From positions 32,067,956 to 32,131,955 of the forward strand of contig CM049312.1 in assembly GCA_026874595.1 (NCBI GenBank): a DNA stretch of 64,000 nt. Reading direction: 5' to 3'. This DNA is from Sipunculus nudus. Its lineage: Eukaryota; Annelida; Sipuncula; Golfingiida; Sipunculidae. The notes beneath the pieces were generated by a model. It saw nothing but the letters and a program-made list of their open reading frames with translations. It had not been told where the DNA came from and did not search any database. Position 1 is the stretch's first letter, and each line of letters opens with the position of its first letter. Below, piece by piece: positions 36,779 to 49,090 of the stretch. Both the position numbers and the translations under genes were made by a program.

Positions 36779-39700
36779 CATAGTAGTAAAGTCTTTGCTT
36801 CCTCGCATACATTATATTCTTTTATAAAAGTATATGAACTAAACAGACATTTTAGCTCTTGATGAACAACCTGATTTATTTACAATTCATTAACCATAAC
36901 CATAGCCTAAATTCCTTTGTGTGTATTGCCATCTTTTCCTTGGCGTTTTTTTGGGTGATTATTGTTCTTACCATCGCCTCATATATACCTGTATTTGTTA
37001 TACGAACTTATATTAGTTACATTTCAAGGGGTAAATGGTAATATAGAGTAGAAGATTAATCAGGCTTATTCAGGGAAATATGTGCGAAGGTGCAACACCT
37101 TCACCAGTGACAACCAAGAGAATGGTATATTTATGTTTTGACACCATCCTGAAAACATGATTTCTTCAGGTTTTATGGAACATGTTTTCAGCATTGAATC
37201 CATTCTCCTTTACGGTATGAACACAACGCCCGTATCTCGGATAAATGGGAAGTCGGGAACACAAAGAGGCCATTCATGCCCAAGACTTGTGTCTGTCAGA
37301 GGGGATGTGTCATCCATGAAGGAATAGAAGTGTTTTGTTAACTCACTGGCTTCCTTTCCTATGTGTATAACATGTTGTCTCAAGAAGAAAGCACTATGAT
37401 ATAGAGATCTCTCCGGATACGAAACCTTACATTTTCACAAAGCGGCGTTTTTTTCACATTCCCTGCCCAGCCCATAATTAAATTGCAGAGTTCACGCTTT
37501 ATGTGTATGTTTGGAGTTAAAGTGTTTTCTGCAACATATATAATTATACATTTTTATATACAGCAATTTTGTACTTAAGAAACCTTCGCTTACTGGTTTC
37601 GTCGCTTTAAATTCATTAAAGGAGTGGGTTATGTCCATTCATTAAGTCTTCATGAACTAACACTACAGTCAGTGTGGAATCCTGGATATTGAGCAGATGT
37701 GGTTTATCTCTGAGCTTCGACCTAATCTCTCCCGCCATTCTACATCACGCACTTTATACAGCCAATCCCCAAGTAATGTCACTATGCTCTCATAAAGTAT
37801 TCTCTGCCACTGGAATTCCCATGCTCTTCTTGAGGAAACATTTACAGTTACCTTACGCCCTGTGATTATCCTGCCTGACACAGAGGTAAAGCCTGCCGAA
37901 GACTTAGCCTGGACCTCTTTATAATAGATGAGAGACACCGGAACCATGGAAACAGATTGCATGGATTTGATTACAACCTCAAATCACATCCACACGAAGT
38001 TTACGAAAACTGTGTCTCTTACATCTTATCCACAGTTGAAGTAAAGCCCTCGAAACACTTCTTTATACATCAGTCAGTTAAAAGAAGCCTATACAGAGAA
38101 TCAAATTAATGAACGCAGTGTATGTCCCAAAATATTATCCAAACATTGAAGCAAAGCCTACAGCTGACTTCGCTAGACATCCGTCATGTCAAAATTGCAC
38201 ACTTTATAAATAATAAATCATCTCATAGACACGATGTTCCACAGCCCAATTGTCTCTTAAATCTTCATATCTGATCAAATATAATGAGGAATACTCTGGT
38301 TTTCGGGAAGTTCAAACTGAAAAGTGTAGATATATTTTAGTCTGCCTAGGGAATATCCTTAATATTATTGAGTAATTACAGTCCATTTGTTTTGTGCGAG
38401 GCAGAGAGGAAATCAGTGATATCGTTATTGAACGATTACCATATTGAACGATTGACAATGGGTTTCTCGGCTTTTACTCGTACAACCTCCACTATTTGGT
38501 CATTCTATTTTGCATTTACACTTCCAGGAACTCCTTTGATATATAAAATTTACCTTTTGCTTATTTTAAAATTGAATTGTTTACACACGTACACACACAC
38601 ACACACACATATATATATACATTAAATATATAAATATATATCACAATGTTGTGTAGCCCCCCAAAAAAATCCAATTAACTTTTCTGCGATGAAACATTGA
38701 CGCATTTGTAAGGTTAATATTTGAATAGTTCATAGGGATTATGCCTCTCGTTATAAAAGAAAACACGCCCGTGCGAAATAGGACGCTTTCGTTTATACTA
38801 TACACGGTCTCAATTACCACAAAATCGGGTAATCCGCTCCCATGGATTAACGTATTTTGCGCATACCCTCGCTTATCCCATCCCGCTCTGTGTGTTCTGC
38901 AAAATCGATTTCCTCTCCTAAATGAGAACTTTATTTGCTGATTGGGGGCGAGGGGTCTGGTATTTACAATCCATATAGACGGCTTTTGTCGGTCACGGTT
39001 GCAAATGAAACATCCGTGCCGGTTGTACGAACAGTTAATCCACACAGCGTGTCCGCAGAGGATGGCTGCCATAAAAACGAAGAGGAATTACCGCCGGGCG
39101 ATACAAAACTGCCTCCGACACTCTGGCCGTTTGTTCGATTACTGTAATTTTCTTGCGTAATAAACCAATATTTTATTATAAAATCATCATTTCATGTCGT
39201 TTTAGGACGATCATGTTTCCACTTTATGGGTGTCTGGTGGTGTAAAGCGAGGCTAGATTCTTGTTATATCTGCTAACACAGAGAACTGTTAGCCGAAAAA
39301 AAGTGCTAGGTCGAAATGTTGGAATCTAAATCTCTCGGGTAATCATATTTGCAATTGAAATATAGGTAAAGAAGCGGTATGTTTTTGTTTTTCTTCGTTG
39401 GGGGCACTGATAGGAACACGAGAAGGGTATATTACAACCTTGTAGTTTTAGTTGTTCGTGTTAATACATGAACTATTTTTAAAAACAGGCGAATCTCAAA
39501 TGGAATGATTAATTTGTCTTAAATTAAATAAGGGAGGGTATGCTAACCTAAATCATAGGAATATATGGACAGGTACGCCGTAATTGTTTAATGGTTAAAA
39601 CGGATATTTGAACCCTTCCAGAAATGGGTATTCTCAGAATGCGGGACGGGGAAGGGGGTTGGTTTTCGTTCGCACTTTCTGAGAACAAACATGATTAGAA

Positions 39701-39892
39701 GGAAAACGGCATGGAAAAATGACTAGTACTACAACAAAAAAGGAGCTATACCAGCTTCTGTTCAGTAGTCATATCTGGTTTTGAACATTAAGGATAGATG
39801 TACAGAGATGAACAATCAATCCTTACTCGACAAGCAGCAGGATCGAAACGGAGGTTGCAATCTTTTTACCCGTTTTTGTCGCCACATTTTAA
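36779..39892. other. Intergenic, no gene recognised
   Basis: It includes a minus-strand ORF of 143 codons (39072-38641) overlapped by open plus-strand frames, in a CpG-richer segment. No domain or splice support was found. Confidence 0.5.
38588..38622. repeat. (AC)n(AT)n microsatellite
   Basis: A short AC run followed by ATATATATAC. Confidence 0.9.
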
Positions 39893-40020
39893 GGGGTTTA
39901 AACCTTAATGCCTAAGGTCTCAATTTACGTGACGTCAGGACCTTTTTTTGACAGGTTTTTAGATGAGGTTCCCAGACTGGACCTCCTCCATCTAATCCAA
40001 AATTATGGATCCACCCATGG
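39893..40020 (-). mobile_element. GGATCCAGG MITE relative, diverged, reverse orientation
   Basis: Read on the minus strand it begins GGGTGGATCCATAATTTTGG and contains AGGTCCTGACGTCACGTAA and a following AACCCCTTAAAA. These correspond in order to the terminal, AGGTCATCACGTC and AACCCCTTAAAA stretches of the 55.9-kb copy. The distal terminus is lost. Confidence 0.4.
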
Positions 40021-40262
40021 CAAGGGTCAGACCGAGATATACTGCACTGAGGGCAATTAATTTAGAGCAAGATGTTTTAGGAAAAAAAATCTTTTACCTT
40101 TGTATTCTTTTTTGGTATTAGTTTTGTTCCGCGTGTGTAATTGCCAGGAATACTGATTAAGCATTAACAAACTGTGCACATGCTGTTTAACTTATATTTA
40201 CGTTGAACGGTATTTGCAAGTTTTCTTTTATTTTGTCTCAGCTTGTGCCAAATCATGTTCAT

Positions 40263-40285
40263 TATCATCATCATCATCATCATCA
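40263..40285. repeat. (ATC)n microsatellite
   Basis: About seven ATC units. Confidence 0.95.
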
Positions 40286-40488
40286 ACCTGCAGCATCAGA
40301 AGTCAAGTTTTCCAAAGAGCACAGAAAACAATTTGGCAAGATTTCGTTTTTTATCTGTTGCATCCTGTGACACTGTAAAAAGTGACACGTTTTAAGAATG
40401 TTGGATTTATAAATACTCATTTATATGTAAAACTACTGTTCTCACTTGGAATATAGTTTTTAAGGTAATCATATTCTGTTATTAGAGC

Positions 40489-40764
40489 TAGTGTTGTGCC
40501 GATTAATCGATTAAATCGTTATTTGGTCGTTTTCTTTTAAATAATAGCACTTTTGCTTAATCGATTAAAATGCAAATGCCAACAATCTAAACCTGTCACA
40601 GACATTTCAGTCAATATTTCAGGTCAGTCAATATTTTAGGTACAAGTGTACAGCAGATTTCAAGTTATAAAGACAGTACATAAAAAAATCGATTAATAAT
40701 CGATCATCGGTCGTTTTAATTTTTTAATCATGGATCAAGATTTTAAAACGAATTCCCACCACTA
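40489..40764. mobile_element. hAT-like palindromic element with AATCGATTA motifs
   Basis: The left end TAGTGTTGTGCCGATTAATC and right end CCCACCACTA (reverse TAGTGGTGGG) resemble hAT termini. Inside are repeated ATTAATCGATTAA-type palindromes and TTTGGTCGTTTT / TCGGTCGTTTTAAT. No transposase and no convincing 8-bp target duplication were seen, so the family call is tentative. Confidence 0.4.
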
Positions 40765-41984
40765 CATAAAGAGCTTCATTGGTTACTTTAACTGAATTGG
40801 GTTTTTATTTGATAAGAGATACTGTGTTTAGTATCTCGACAATGGTCGACCTTCAGAAGCATTAGTTTTAAAATTAACATTCCCTGCTATACTCTATCCT
40901 GTTTTATTTTATCTCGTTTCAATAGCTTTACCTCCGTGTAGTATCCAAGTAAAATAAATCAATATGTCAGACAGTTCGGAACGTGAAACCATTTATTGCC
41001 ATGGAATCAGCTGTACATATAAATAGTCTCTTACATTATTCAGTTTCATCATTTAGATGAGCTTTCCTTGGCCTTGCTTAGAGCTACCAAGCGAGGTCTC
41101 TTACGTAAAACGTTTTTATTAGTGTGAGACTCGCAGCCTAAGGTAAAGGAAGATTTGAGGTTCTGCATTTTCAAACTGTTCGCTGAAGGCCATAGAGATA
41201 TTTTCTGAATGGAAATTAAATTACAAATCTATTCTAAGACTCTTGTTTCATCGCTGGTCTCTCTTCAAGGAAAGACCTCCCTGTAAAGGTCAGCGCCACG
41301 GGTAGTAAATATTTAAACAAACGCTTTCCTGTTTTTTGGATATCAGGAGAAATAGAGTTGATAAAACCTATTACCATGGGAAGTGACCTTCACACGCACA
41401 CTGTTGCCCGCCGCGCCTGAAATGAAGTCCCTAAAACTAAGCTAATTTGTAGAGTTGACAATATATGGGACATTGTTGATACAGAGTTTCTCGCTCGATA
41501 TAAAGCGACTGGTTACCAGACTCGATGTCAGCATAAAGACAAGGAAATTTGGATACAGGGGACGCTTGTGTGATCTTAATGACGCAGGAATGTAAATCTA
41601 GTCCGAAAAGCGTAGTAATCAGTTTGGAAGCTAACCTGAGGGAAATCAACCAATCAGGTTATTATCCCAGCTTAAGCCCGGAGAGAGAGTTGTGCCTCGT
41701 AAACCATCCATTTAAACCCTGAATGACGTCTCCAGGGAAACATACGAGACTCTCGCGAGATCTCACCTCATGTTTGAATGAAACAACATCTGAAAATTAT
41801 CCCATTTTTTCTTTTCACGAGGTTTTGGCACGGAATCCCAACCACGGATGTAATGCTATATTGTTGTACATGGATTTACTGATGAACAGCCAAATTTTGT
41901 TGGTGATAACACATCCAGGGGCTTTTTTTTACCTCCGTCAGCAGAATATACGTTCCTTCCTGTTCAGGTGCGTGGGTGTTTGTT
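40765..41984. other. Intergenic, no gene recognised
   Basis: A TCTCGCGAGA palindrome lies at about 41752, a motif known from CpG promoters, but no exon follows it convincingly. Confidence 0.5.
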
Positions 41985-42300
41985 CACAACGTGGACTGAA
42001 TCTCATGATATCGGGAATGGACCAATCAAGAATCGATTAGATTTTGGTTGGGGGCCGGCTCATGATCCGGATCCAGGAAAGACATCCAGGGATACTCACA
42101 AATGTGCGGTCACATATGTAAAATTGAATATGGGGATATGGGCCGAATAAGTGAAAGAAAACACTTGTTGGGGAATATATGCACCAATGACCCTTTGAAT
42201 ATCGGCGCATCAGTGAATAAAAGCACGGGTTGCGGAGTACCCCATATTTAAGACTTCTAAAATGGCTCAGGCCTGCATTTGTGAGAATGAATATTTCTAG
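41985..42300 (+). repeat. TATGGGCCGAA dispersed repeat, longest copy (partly doubled)
   Basis: GATATCGGGAATGGACC and AATCGATTAGATTTTGGTTG precede CTCACAAATGTGCGG and GATATGGGCCGAATAAGTGA. A second, diverged run of GTGAATAAAAGCACGGGTTG and AAAATGGCTCAGGCCTGCAT follows. The first part matches 44590-44630, showing that the repeat extends upstream of its short copies. Confidence 0.5.
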
Positions 42301-42381
42301 TGACTTCATGTTTTACTTATTCTTTTGTGTAGTTCATAAAAATTTGACCTGTGATGATAATATATATACAGTATATATGTG

Positions 42382-42382
<1 letters not shown>

Positions 42383-42434
<52 letters not shown>
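42383..42434. repeat. (TA)n microsatellite
   Basis: About 26 uninterrupted TA units. Confidence 0.98.
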
Positions 42435-42437
<3 letters not shown>

Positions 42438-42654
42438 CAATATATTTTTCCATTTACCAAACACCCACCGTAATAGTGATTCTACGTAAATCCTTAGTCA
42501 ATTAATTTAATAAATACACTTACAAGACACACTGGAGAGTAAGACTTCTAATTCACATCATATAGTTATACTATTAATCTAATAAAGTTATTATAGCACA
42601 GAAGATTTTGTGAAGATAACTCAATGAAATCCATACGAGGAAAGTGTTTATAGC

Positions 42655-43040
42655 CAGAAGTTAAATATTTTGATATTTTTTAGTATAATTTATAGAGAAA
42701 AGGTATTAATAAAAATAAAAGATTAGAAAATATTAATATGAATAACTGCAATTTAAGAACATAGACAATAACGTCTCTGCTGAAATTGACTGAGAGAAAA
42801 AACTAGATTTTTATCAGATTTCCAATTATCTTAAAGGTCGCTTGGGGAGACACTTAAATATTTTGATATTTTCGGGTATAATTTGTAGAAAACAGGTATT
42901 AATAAAATCGAAGATTTAGAAAATATCATTATGAATAACCGCAATTTCAGAACATAGGAAATAACGTCTCTGCTGAAATTAATTGAGAGAAAAATCTAGA
43001 TTTTTTTCAAAATGCCAATTATCTTAAAGGTCAGGGAGAC
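42655..43040. repeat. Tandem duplication of about 190 bp
   Basis: TTAAATATTTTGATATTTT begins copies at about 42661 and 42855. Both then share GGTATTAATAAAA, AACATAG.AAATAACGTCTC-type text, TGCTGAAATTGA/AATTGA and CCAATTATCTTAAAGGTC. Divergence is moderate, so the duplication is old. No ORF is conserved. Confidence 0.75.
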
Positions 43041-44589
43041 ACGGAGATTTTAACTGAGATCCAGCTGTATAAAGGAGGTGGCCTGGATCCAGAAATTGCC
43101 AATGACAAAACCAGAACGAAAAGGGTATTAGAAGGTTACGACAAGATAGGCGGAGATTCTTACCAGGGGGTTACTCATCTAGGGGTTACTAATTGATAAT
43201 TGTCCACACGGATATTAGTTCTGTAAAAATAAAAGTTCTTAAAACGTACCAAGTGGATCTAGATGAAATGGCTAATTGGGACTGTCTTGGAGAAAGAGGC
43301 GTCTATCTGACGAGCCTCAGACAAAGCAAAACTCTAATCAGAACTACTTACACCCGTAATGGAGCAGTCAGACCGAAAATGATTCTAGAAAGAACCTTAA
43401 TGCCAGCAAAACTATTGAGGTCTTCAGGAGAACACTGCTAGAGGTCCACTCGTGGGGTCGTTCTAGCCCGAAATGTTTGAACATTGATTACTTATTATTA
43501 TAAACCAACACATGCAAACAATGTTCCAGAGAATACCAAATTCTTAGTAATATCGTTTTTGGAAATCAGTTTGAGAACCCCTAACGGAGAAGTGCACCTT
43601 AAAGGGATAATTAAAGCTATTGATAATTAATTAGAAATTTCATTGTGTATATTAAAACAAGAAAGACTGACGGAGTTGTGGTTTGTGAAGGGCGTTTCAA
43701 ATTTGATAACATATTATAATATATTAAATATCATAATTCTTTAAATTATATACGTTACTGTATTGTCAAACTTTTTCAATACATGTTTAATTTAGACCCA
43801 ATGGCCCCTTCTTGTCTATTTTATTAATATTTTATAGATAATTAATTTGTAGATTAAATAAATGTACCTAATTTTTTATAGGTTGTGCTGTCCGATCCCT
43901 GTCTGAACCTTTGACATTTTCAATATTTCATTGAATCTTCATCATACTTGTTTGATTAAGTATTTCTGTTAGTTTTGTCCACGTACAAAAACCCAAAACC
44001 CTAGTTTGCCTCCGCCATAATAACATGTCGCAATTAACAATTAACAGGTCCCTACGCTCATCCAGCAACAGCCTTCTATTTGTGCCAAAAAACAGATTAA
44101 GGTCTTGGGGTGGCAGGACCTTCCAGTATGCCCAAGCACATGAGTGGAATTCCTAACCGGATGCCATACGAAATGTTGAAAGTCAGACTGCCTTTAAAAA
44201 GGTTTAAAAAAATATCTGTTTATATGTGCCTATAACTGAACTAGATCATGCCATGCAATTTTACTATCTAGTCGGAATCTAAGGACATTATGCGATAATT
44301 TAAATAAATACATCTAGTAGGAAAACACACATAAGGTGTTTTTTCTTATTTTGGTTAATATTATTATAATTGTTATCGATTCTATAGTGTTTAAGTTATC
44401 ATTATCTATTCATATATAAATTCATGCTGTGTCATTTTAATATTATACTTATCTCTTTTTAGGTAAAGAGCATTAGAGCATCCATTCTGTGTGAATTTTA
44501 CGCTATATAGAAATACATGTATAATAATTATATGCGTTTGTCCCCGTTCGCGTGTATTTCTAAAAATTACTCATGAACGGAATTTTCAG
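43041..44589. other. Intergenic, no gene recognised
   Basis: AT-rich. The ORF at 43193-43441 has no recognised family. Confidence 0.55.
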
Positions 44590-44805
44590 GAGATATCGGG
44601 AATCGGAGAATCGATTAGATTTTGGTGTGGTTTCAGCAAAAGATCGGGAACGTCATATCTCTATATGGCCTCCATGGCCAGCGGATACGCTGTACCCCTA
44701 GCCCACCCTTCCCCGCATCCTCTTTGCGCAAATCCTTGCGACGCCCCTGTGAACATGGGAATATGGACGAATAAGTGAATGCACATCACGGTTTTCAAAG
44801 CATCC
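44590..44805 (+). repeat. TATGGGCCGAA dispersed repeat, copy 4
   Basis: AGATATCGGGAATCGGAG and AATCGATTAGATTTTGGTGT match 42007-42050. GAACATGGGAATATGGACGA and ATAAGTGAATGCACATCACG match the other copies. The 95-codon ORF crossing it is a by-product. Confidence 0.5.
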
Positions 44806-46576
44806 CCCCCCCTCACCCACTAGGCTAGATTTGGTTAGACTGCAGATTCTAGTTCAGTATATAACCAAGCTGCGCATAACCCTGGACACTGGTTTTCATT
44901 TGTCCTCGGAGCTGGTTATTAAGAGATGACAATATAATATGAATTCATAGTGGTGACACTTTTTGTTTTATGTTTCCATATTTCAAAGTAACCCAGGGCC
45001 TTTTGACATCAGTATAGGCCATATATCAATGAAATGCATTCAATATGATTTTCTGCTGAAATAACATCTGTAATATATTTTTCACTACTCATGTTATAAG
45101 GTCAACGAAAAAGGATATCATTCAATGATAAAAAGCTTTTAATGATATATCACTCCATTTATTATTCTATTCTTCTGAGCTGATTTGATAGAAAATAACA
45201 AGAACACTGCAAAGAATAAAAAAGAAGGTTATGCAATATGTTCATGAATAGAACGTGGTTACTGTGCGCATTTCTGTTTCTCCACTGACATATGAATCAA
45301 AGAAAACATAGTCCTTCATAACATGTCAAGCCGTGATGAAAACGGTCATAAATTAATGACGTAAGAGCTCACAATGCCATGTTGGATCATTCCGAAAGAA
45401 ATTTTCCTCAGCTTTGCAATCCATCGTCTCTACAGTGTAATCTTTTTCCGCAGCTGAATAAATATTAATTATTGTTCAGCACGCAGATTTTCATGCAATT
45501 TCTGTCGAGATTTCTTACAGAGAAGTCCCCAGTGACACATCTGTTACTGTTTTTGCTGATATATGTTTTCGATAACCGTAATTTTTGATTGTTTTTCTAG
45601 GTTTCTTTTACAAATTTCCGTCAGCCTATCGAGCTAGCATGGTTATTCTGAAAGGAAATCCGTGTTTCATAATGTACTCGGTGATTGCATTAAGTTTTTG
45701 TCTCATGTAGTTTTAAAGTCAAAATACAACACCAGGGGGCAGTACCACAGCGATGTTAGATGTTCCAATGGTTTGGTTTATAATAGTGAACTGGACCAGT
45801 AATTTTTATATGTGGAATATATAACATGAACACGTAAATAAATTCTCTCTCCATCTTATATGTTTTAGAATAAAAAAACGATATTTTATTCTCATTCGGT
45901 TTGTGATCTAATTTTAAAAAAAAACTAACAATTAATATGATATATTACATAATGAACAATAAACTATTAGTATTTTCCCATCTGAAAACAGCCCATCGCC
46001 AGTAACCTCATGCTGTAATTTGAATGCCATAAACTGACAAATTGATGACCTCCTTTAAGGAAAAGGAGCAGTTTGAAGTGCAAACTTATTGAAAGCAGGG
46101 TTATATGATACTTGTTAAACTCCAAAATTATTCTTCAAATTTTAAAGATTTGGACTTTAAAATCAATTAAAAAAACAATTTGCCTCCTTTAACGGTAGCA
46201 GTTATGTAAAAAGTTATTAGTTAGTGGTAATTTACTCATGCAGAATTATGTTTGAAGACAAAAGCGACATATTCACAGTATATTGTCAAATACTAAAGCA
46301 ACAGTATATACATGTTTATCCTAAATTTGTTAATCGCCTCAGTTCTTTCTTAAAGACATTGTCCATATCAAAATCTTCACGGTGAGTAAGCTGAAAACAC
46401 TTGCAGTTTAAGCCCCTTCGACGATTAGAAAGAAAACCGTAAACATCTGAGTGGCAAATCAAATGATATAGAAATCTGCGGTGAAAAATCTCGATGCGCA
46501 GACAAACATTTCCACCTTCTTAGTCGTCTCTCTGTTGTAAAGGAACGGCAAGGATATTCAGACGGGTTTTTTTAAA
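44806..46576. other. Probably intronic to the plus-strand gene, no exon recognised
   Basis: AT-rich sequence upstream of the 46902 exon. No phase-2 donor exon was identified. Confidence 0.45.
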
Positions 46577-46810
46577 TAGGCTAAAAATGGGTATGGTTCT
46601 CAGGCATTTTTTTACCTTTTTTAATTAAGGAAAAGCATGATATTAATAGAATTCTTTTAATGCTGTACAGGTTACAAAGGAAATCAGATCAAAATTGTAT
46701 GTATTTTATCTTCTTGAAAAACTGAAAATCAAATTAAAAAATGTTTGATACGGGGGTCAAAATTGACGCGGGTGGTGCCTGAGCACCAGACCTTTTTCTT
46801 TGGCCTTTTA
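46577..46810 (+). mobile_element. TAAGGCC-ended MITE, copy 2 (shorter)
   Basis: 234 bp. It opens TAGGCTAAAAATGGGTATGG then TTCTCAGGCA and closes GTGCCTGAGCACCAGACC then TTTGGCCTTTTA. It shares GGAAAAGCATGATATTAATA and TTTTATCTTCTTGAAA with copies 1 and 3 and lacks part of the left interior. It sits in the intron just upstream of the 46902-47081 exon. Confidence 0.65.
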
Positions 46811-46901
46811 AGATTCTGTATATTACAAATTATTTTGTACACTGAAAGGCATGTATATATTATAGACTTCTTCTAAATATTCTATGTTTATTTTTTTCCA
46901 G

Positions 46902-47081
46902 CGTGCTTGTAAATAGAGCAAACGACTGGCTCCGACGGAACGGTCACGTGCGCGTGAGGTGTTGCGAGAGTATAGAGGTCAAAGGTCGCTATGATGGCAT
47001 TGTGGATACCAACAAGAGTTCATTTTTCGAAGCAGACCATATTAAAAGAAAAATGCGTAACCTCTTTATCAGGGCACTACG
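46902..47081 (+). CDS. Internal exon of an unidentified gene (60 residues, phase 2-2)
   Basis: The acceptor is a good one, TTTATTTTTTTCCAG with AG at 46900-46901, and the donor is CTACG|GTAAGT with GT at 47082-47083. The exon is 180 nt, open in one frame, phase 2 at both ends, so it can be skipped or duplicated without shifting the frame. The sequence is compact, charged and not AT-driven, unlike surrounding spurious ORFs. It contains RANDWLRRNG, VRVRCCESIEVKG, a central DTNKSSFFEADH and the end NLFIRALR. From memory the arrangement ANxWL...CE(S/T)(I/V)E...F...IRxLR resembles a domain common in uncharacterised bivalve proteins, but I cannot name the family or check it. No partner exon was recognised within the window. 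A TAAGGCC MITE lies about 90 bp upstream in the preceding intron. Confidence 0.6.
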
Positions 47082-47299
47082 GTAAGTGCTGGTTACATTC
47101 ATCAATCAACATCACATTCAGATGAACTTGTCTGCTTACGTAATAGTAGTATGATCACAGCTGCGCTCCTCACGAGGGCGGTAAAGCACTGCAGTCGTCC
47201 CCCCCCCCCATCTCTTTTCGTGTTACCGCTGCTTTGTAGGCAAGATTTTCTGGGTAAGAACACCAGGGTTGGCACGGAGAAAAGAACTGTAATCGAATC

Positions 47300-47495
47300 A
47301 ATGAGAGCATGGTATCGCATTGTGCATTCACATACAAATTTTAAACATGCGACACCCAATCTCATTGGTTGATTACATCGGGATACCAACTCTCATTTGT
47401 CTGATTCACCATGTGCCAGAAACGGTGTTATCAGACCAATGAGAACCTGTTTAAAATTTGGAGCTGGATGCACATTGCGATACCCTGCTCTCATT
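47300..47495. mobile_element. Foldback element, ATGCGACATCC family, copy 2
   Basis: About 196 bp, homologous to 10349-10526. The left arm CAATGAGAGCATGGTATCGC then ATTGTGCATTC is mirrored by the right arm GGATGCACATTGCGATACCC then TGCTCTCATTAG. It shares TTTAAACATGCGACACCCAA with copy 1. It is followed directly by sequence also found after copy 1 (CTTGC.ATA.AAAGCAGCG), so the mobile unit may be larger than the hairpin. Confidence 0.65.
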
Positions 47496-47547
47496 AGTCC
47501 GTGGGCACCATTGTGTTCTTACCCAGAATAGCTTGCTATACAAAGCA

Positions 47548-47690
47548 GCGGTACGCTCCCGAGGCAGCGGAAACCTTGCGCTTCTAAAGAAGCTACTGAT
47601 TTTCCCGCTGCCTGGTTCGACCGTTTATAAAAAGGAATTTTGGACGACTAAAGCATATACCCGCTGCGCGAGGAGCCTTTATCACAGCAA
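47548..47690 (+). repeat. CTCCCGAGGCAGCGG dispersed repeat, copy 3
   Basis: GTACGCTCCCGAGGCAGCGG then AAACCTTGCGCTTCTA lies directly after the foldback element at 47300-47495. The local CpG content is high. The 78-codon ORF running through it is not conserved in the other copies. Confidence 0.5.
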
Positions 47691-47902
47691 ATAAGAGTAA
47701 AGCATTAACAATCAGTTCCTCGATACGTTTGACTGACGGAGTCGTGGGCGTGTATAGTTGCCTCGATCAAGCGCCCAATTTTCAATATCACAAGACATAC
47801 TTTTAGCTATTGATAAACGACACCTATCGACGAAGACTGACACTTAAAGCCAGGTATTCCCTCAGTCTTTTATATGATATCTGGCTTACTCAGCTTATCT
47901 TT

Positions 47903-47990
47903 TAATGAACTTTGAGTAATTCCTGTCAAGAAAAGTTCTTATAAAGTGTCTGTGATGATGTATGAACTTGTTAATCGACAAATTGTTATT
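47903..47990 (+). mobile_element. Short fragment of the same LINE-like repeat, copy 3
   Basis: AATGAACTTTGAGTAATTCC and AAGAAAAGTTCTTATAA match the 9.36-kb and 36.3-kb copies over about 60 bp. Nothing more of the element is visible. Confidence 0.35.
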
Positions 47991-48130
47991 TAACACGTCA
48001 ATGCGCAAATATTGCATATGTGTGGAAGTTGAAATGTCAATAGATGAACTGTCTGTGCACGGCGGGATCGGCGTTTACCTGCACGTATCTATTAAGTTGT
48101 CAAGGTATTATCCTTAGTGAACAGACTTCG

Positions 48131-48131
48131 G

Positions 48132-48186
<55 letters not shown>
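48131..48186. repeat. (TA)n microsatellite
   Basis: About 27 TA units with one early CAT interruption. Confidence 0.97.
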
Positions 48187-48190
<4 letters not shown>

Positions 48191-49090
48191 TTTGCTCCTT
48201 TACACAACCGGTTCTTTTCACAATATGCGCGAGACGGTAATGAGCTAGTGATAGAAAGCGTCCTCTACGACAAGCTTAGAACAGATATATATCTGTTACA
48301 CGTTCAGTCTAAGTCAACTGTTAATTATTATCAAGGTTACTCATGTCTGAAATTTGTAACAATACAAAAACAAAGTCGGTGATCACGCCTTGGTTCATCG
48401 TATCATAGTCTGAAAGAGACGGTAACTTATTGTTAGGGCATACACGGTTCTCTTACCAACCTGAAATATTTATACTACCTATATGTTCTTAGCACTTTAT
48501 ATTTCTCATAAATCTTCTATACATGTATTATCATTTGTGCTCTAGCTATAGAGATTCAAGTGCATTTTGGCGTGATGCCATGCTAAATAAGGTCCATTTA
48601 TTATTACATTAAGCGCTTAACAGCGGTCATAACGGCTGATGTGCCTGCCAAGTCCGCATGATATTGTATGTGCGTATGCATATGAATTTAGAGCGCGATA
48701 TAAGTACAGACTAGTCGACATCGTACTTGTCAATGAAATGACCTAAATGTATGTTGCATCGCTTAACCCAATAATGTATGATTTTAAACGTTAGTCTTTC
48801 GAGAAATGGCGGCATTGTGGTTTGAGACCTCAAAGATCTGTCAGTTTTCTTTTATTTAAATTATGCATTTGTGTTGTATTCTCAAAAAGAGTATGGGATA
48901 TATCTATCCTATATATATATTAAGACATGTACTAGTAGAGGTGTATTTGCTTTCTTTTTTCAGCATGGAACATCCTTGATATAGCGAGTATGGGATCTTT
49001 TTTATTAAAAGGCAAGTCTGTTAAATAGAGGATATAGTTATATATGTATAATACAGAGTGAAAGACGCTTAGTTCTAAAATTATTATTTT

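Noticed and set aside
38641-39072. 143-codon minus-strand ORF as a gene
   Set aside because: Plus-strand frames are open over the same interval, there is no domain, signal peptide or splice support, and the region is simply CpG-richer and poor in stop codons.
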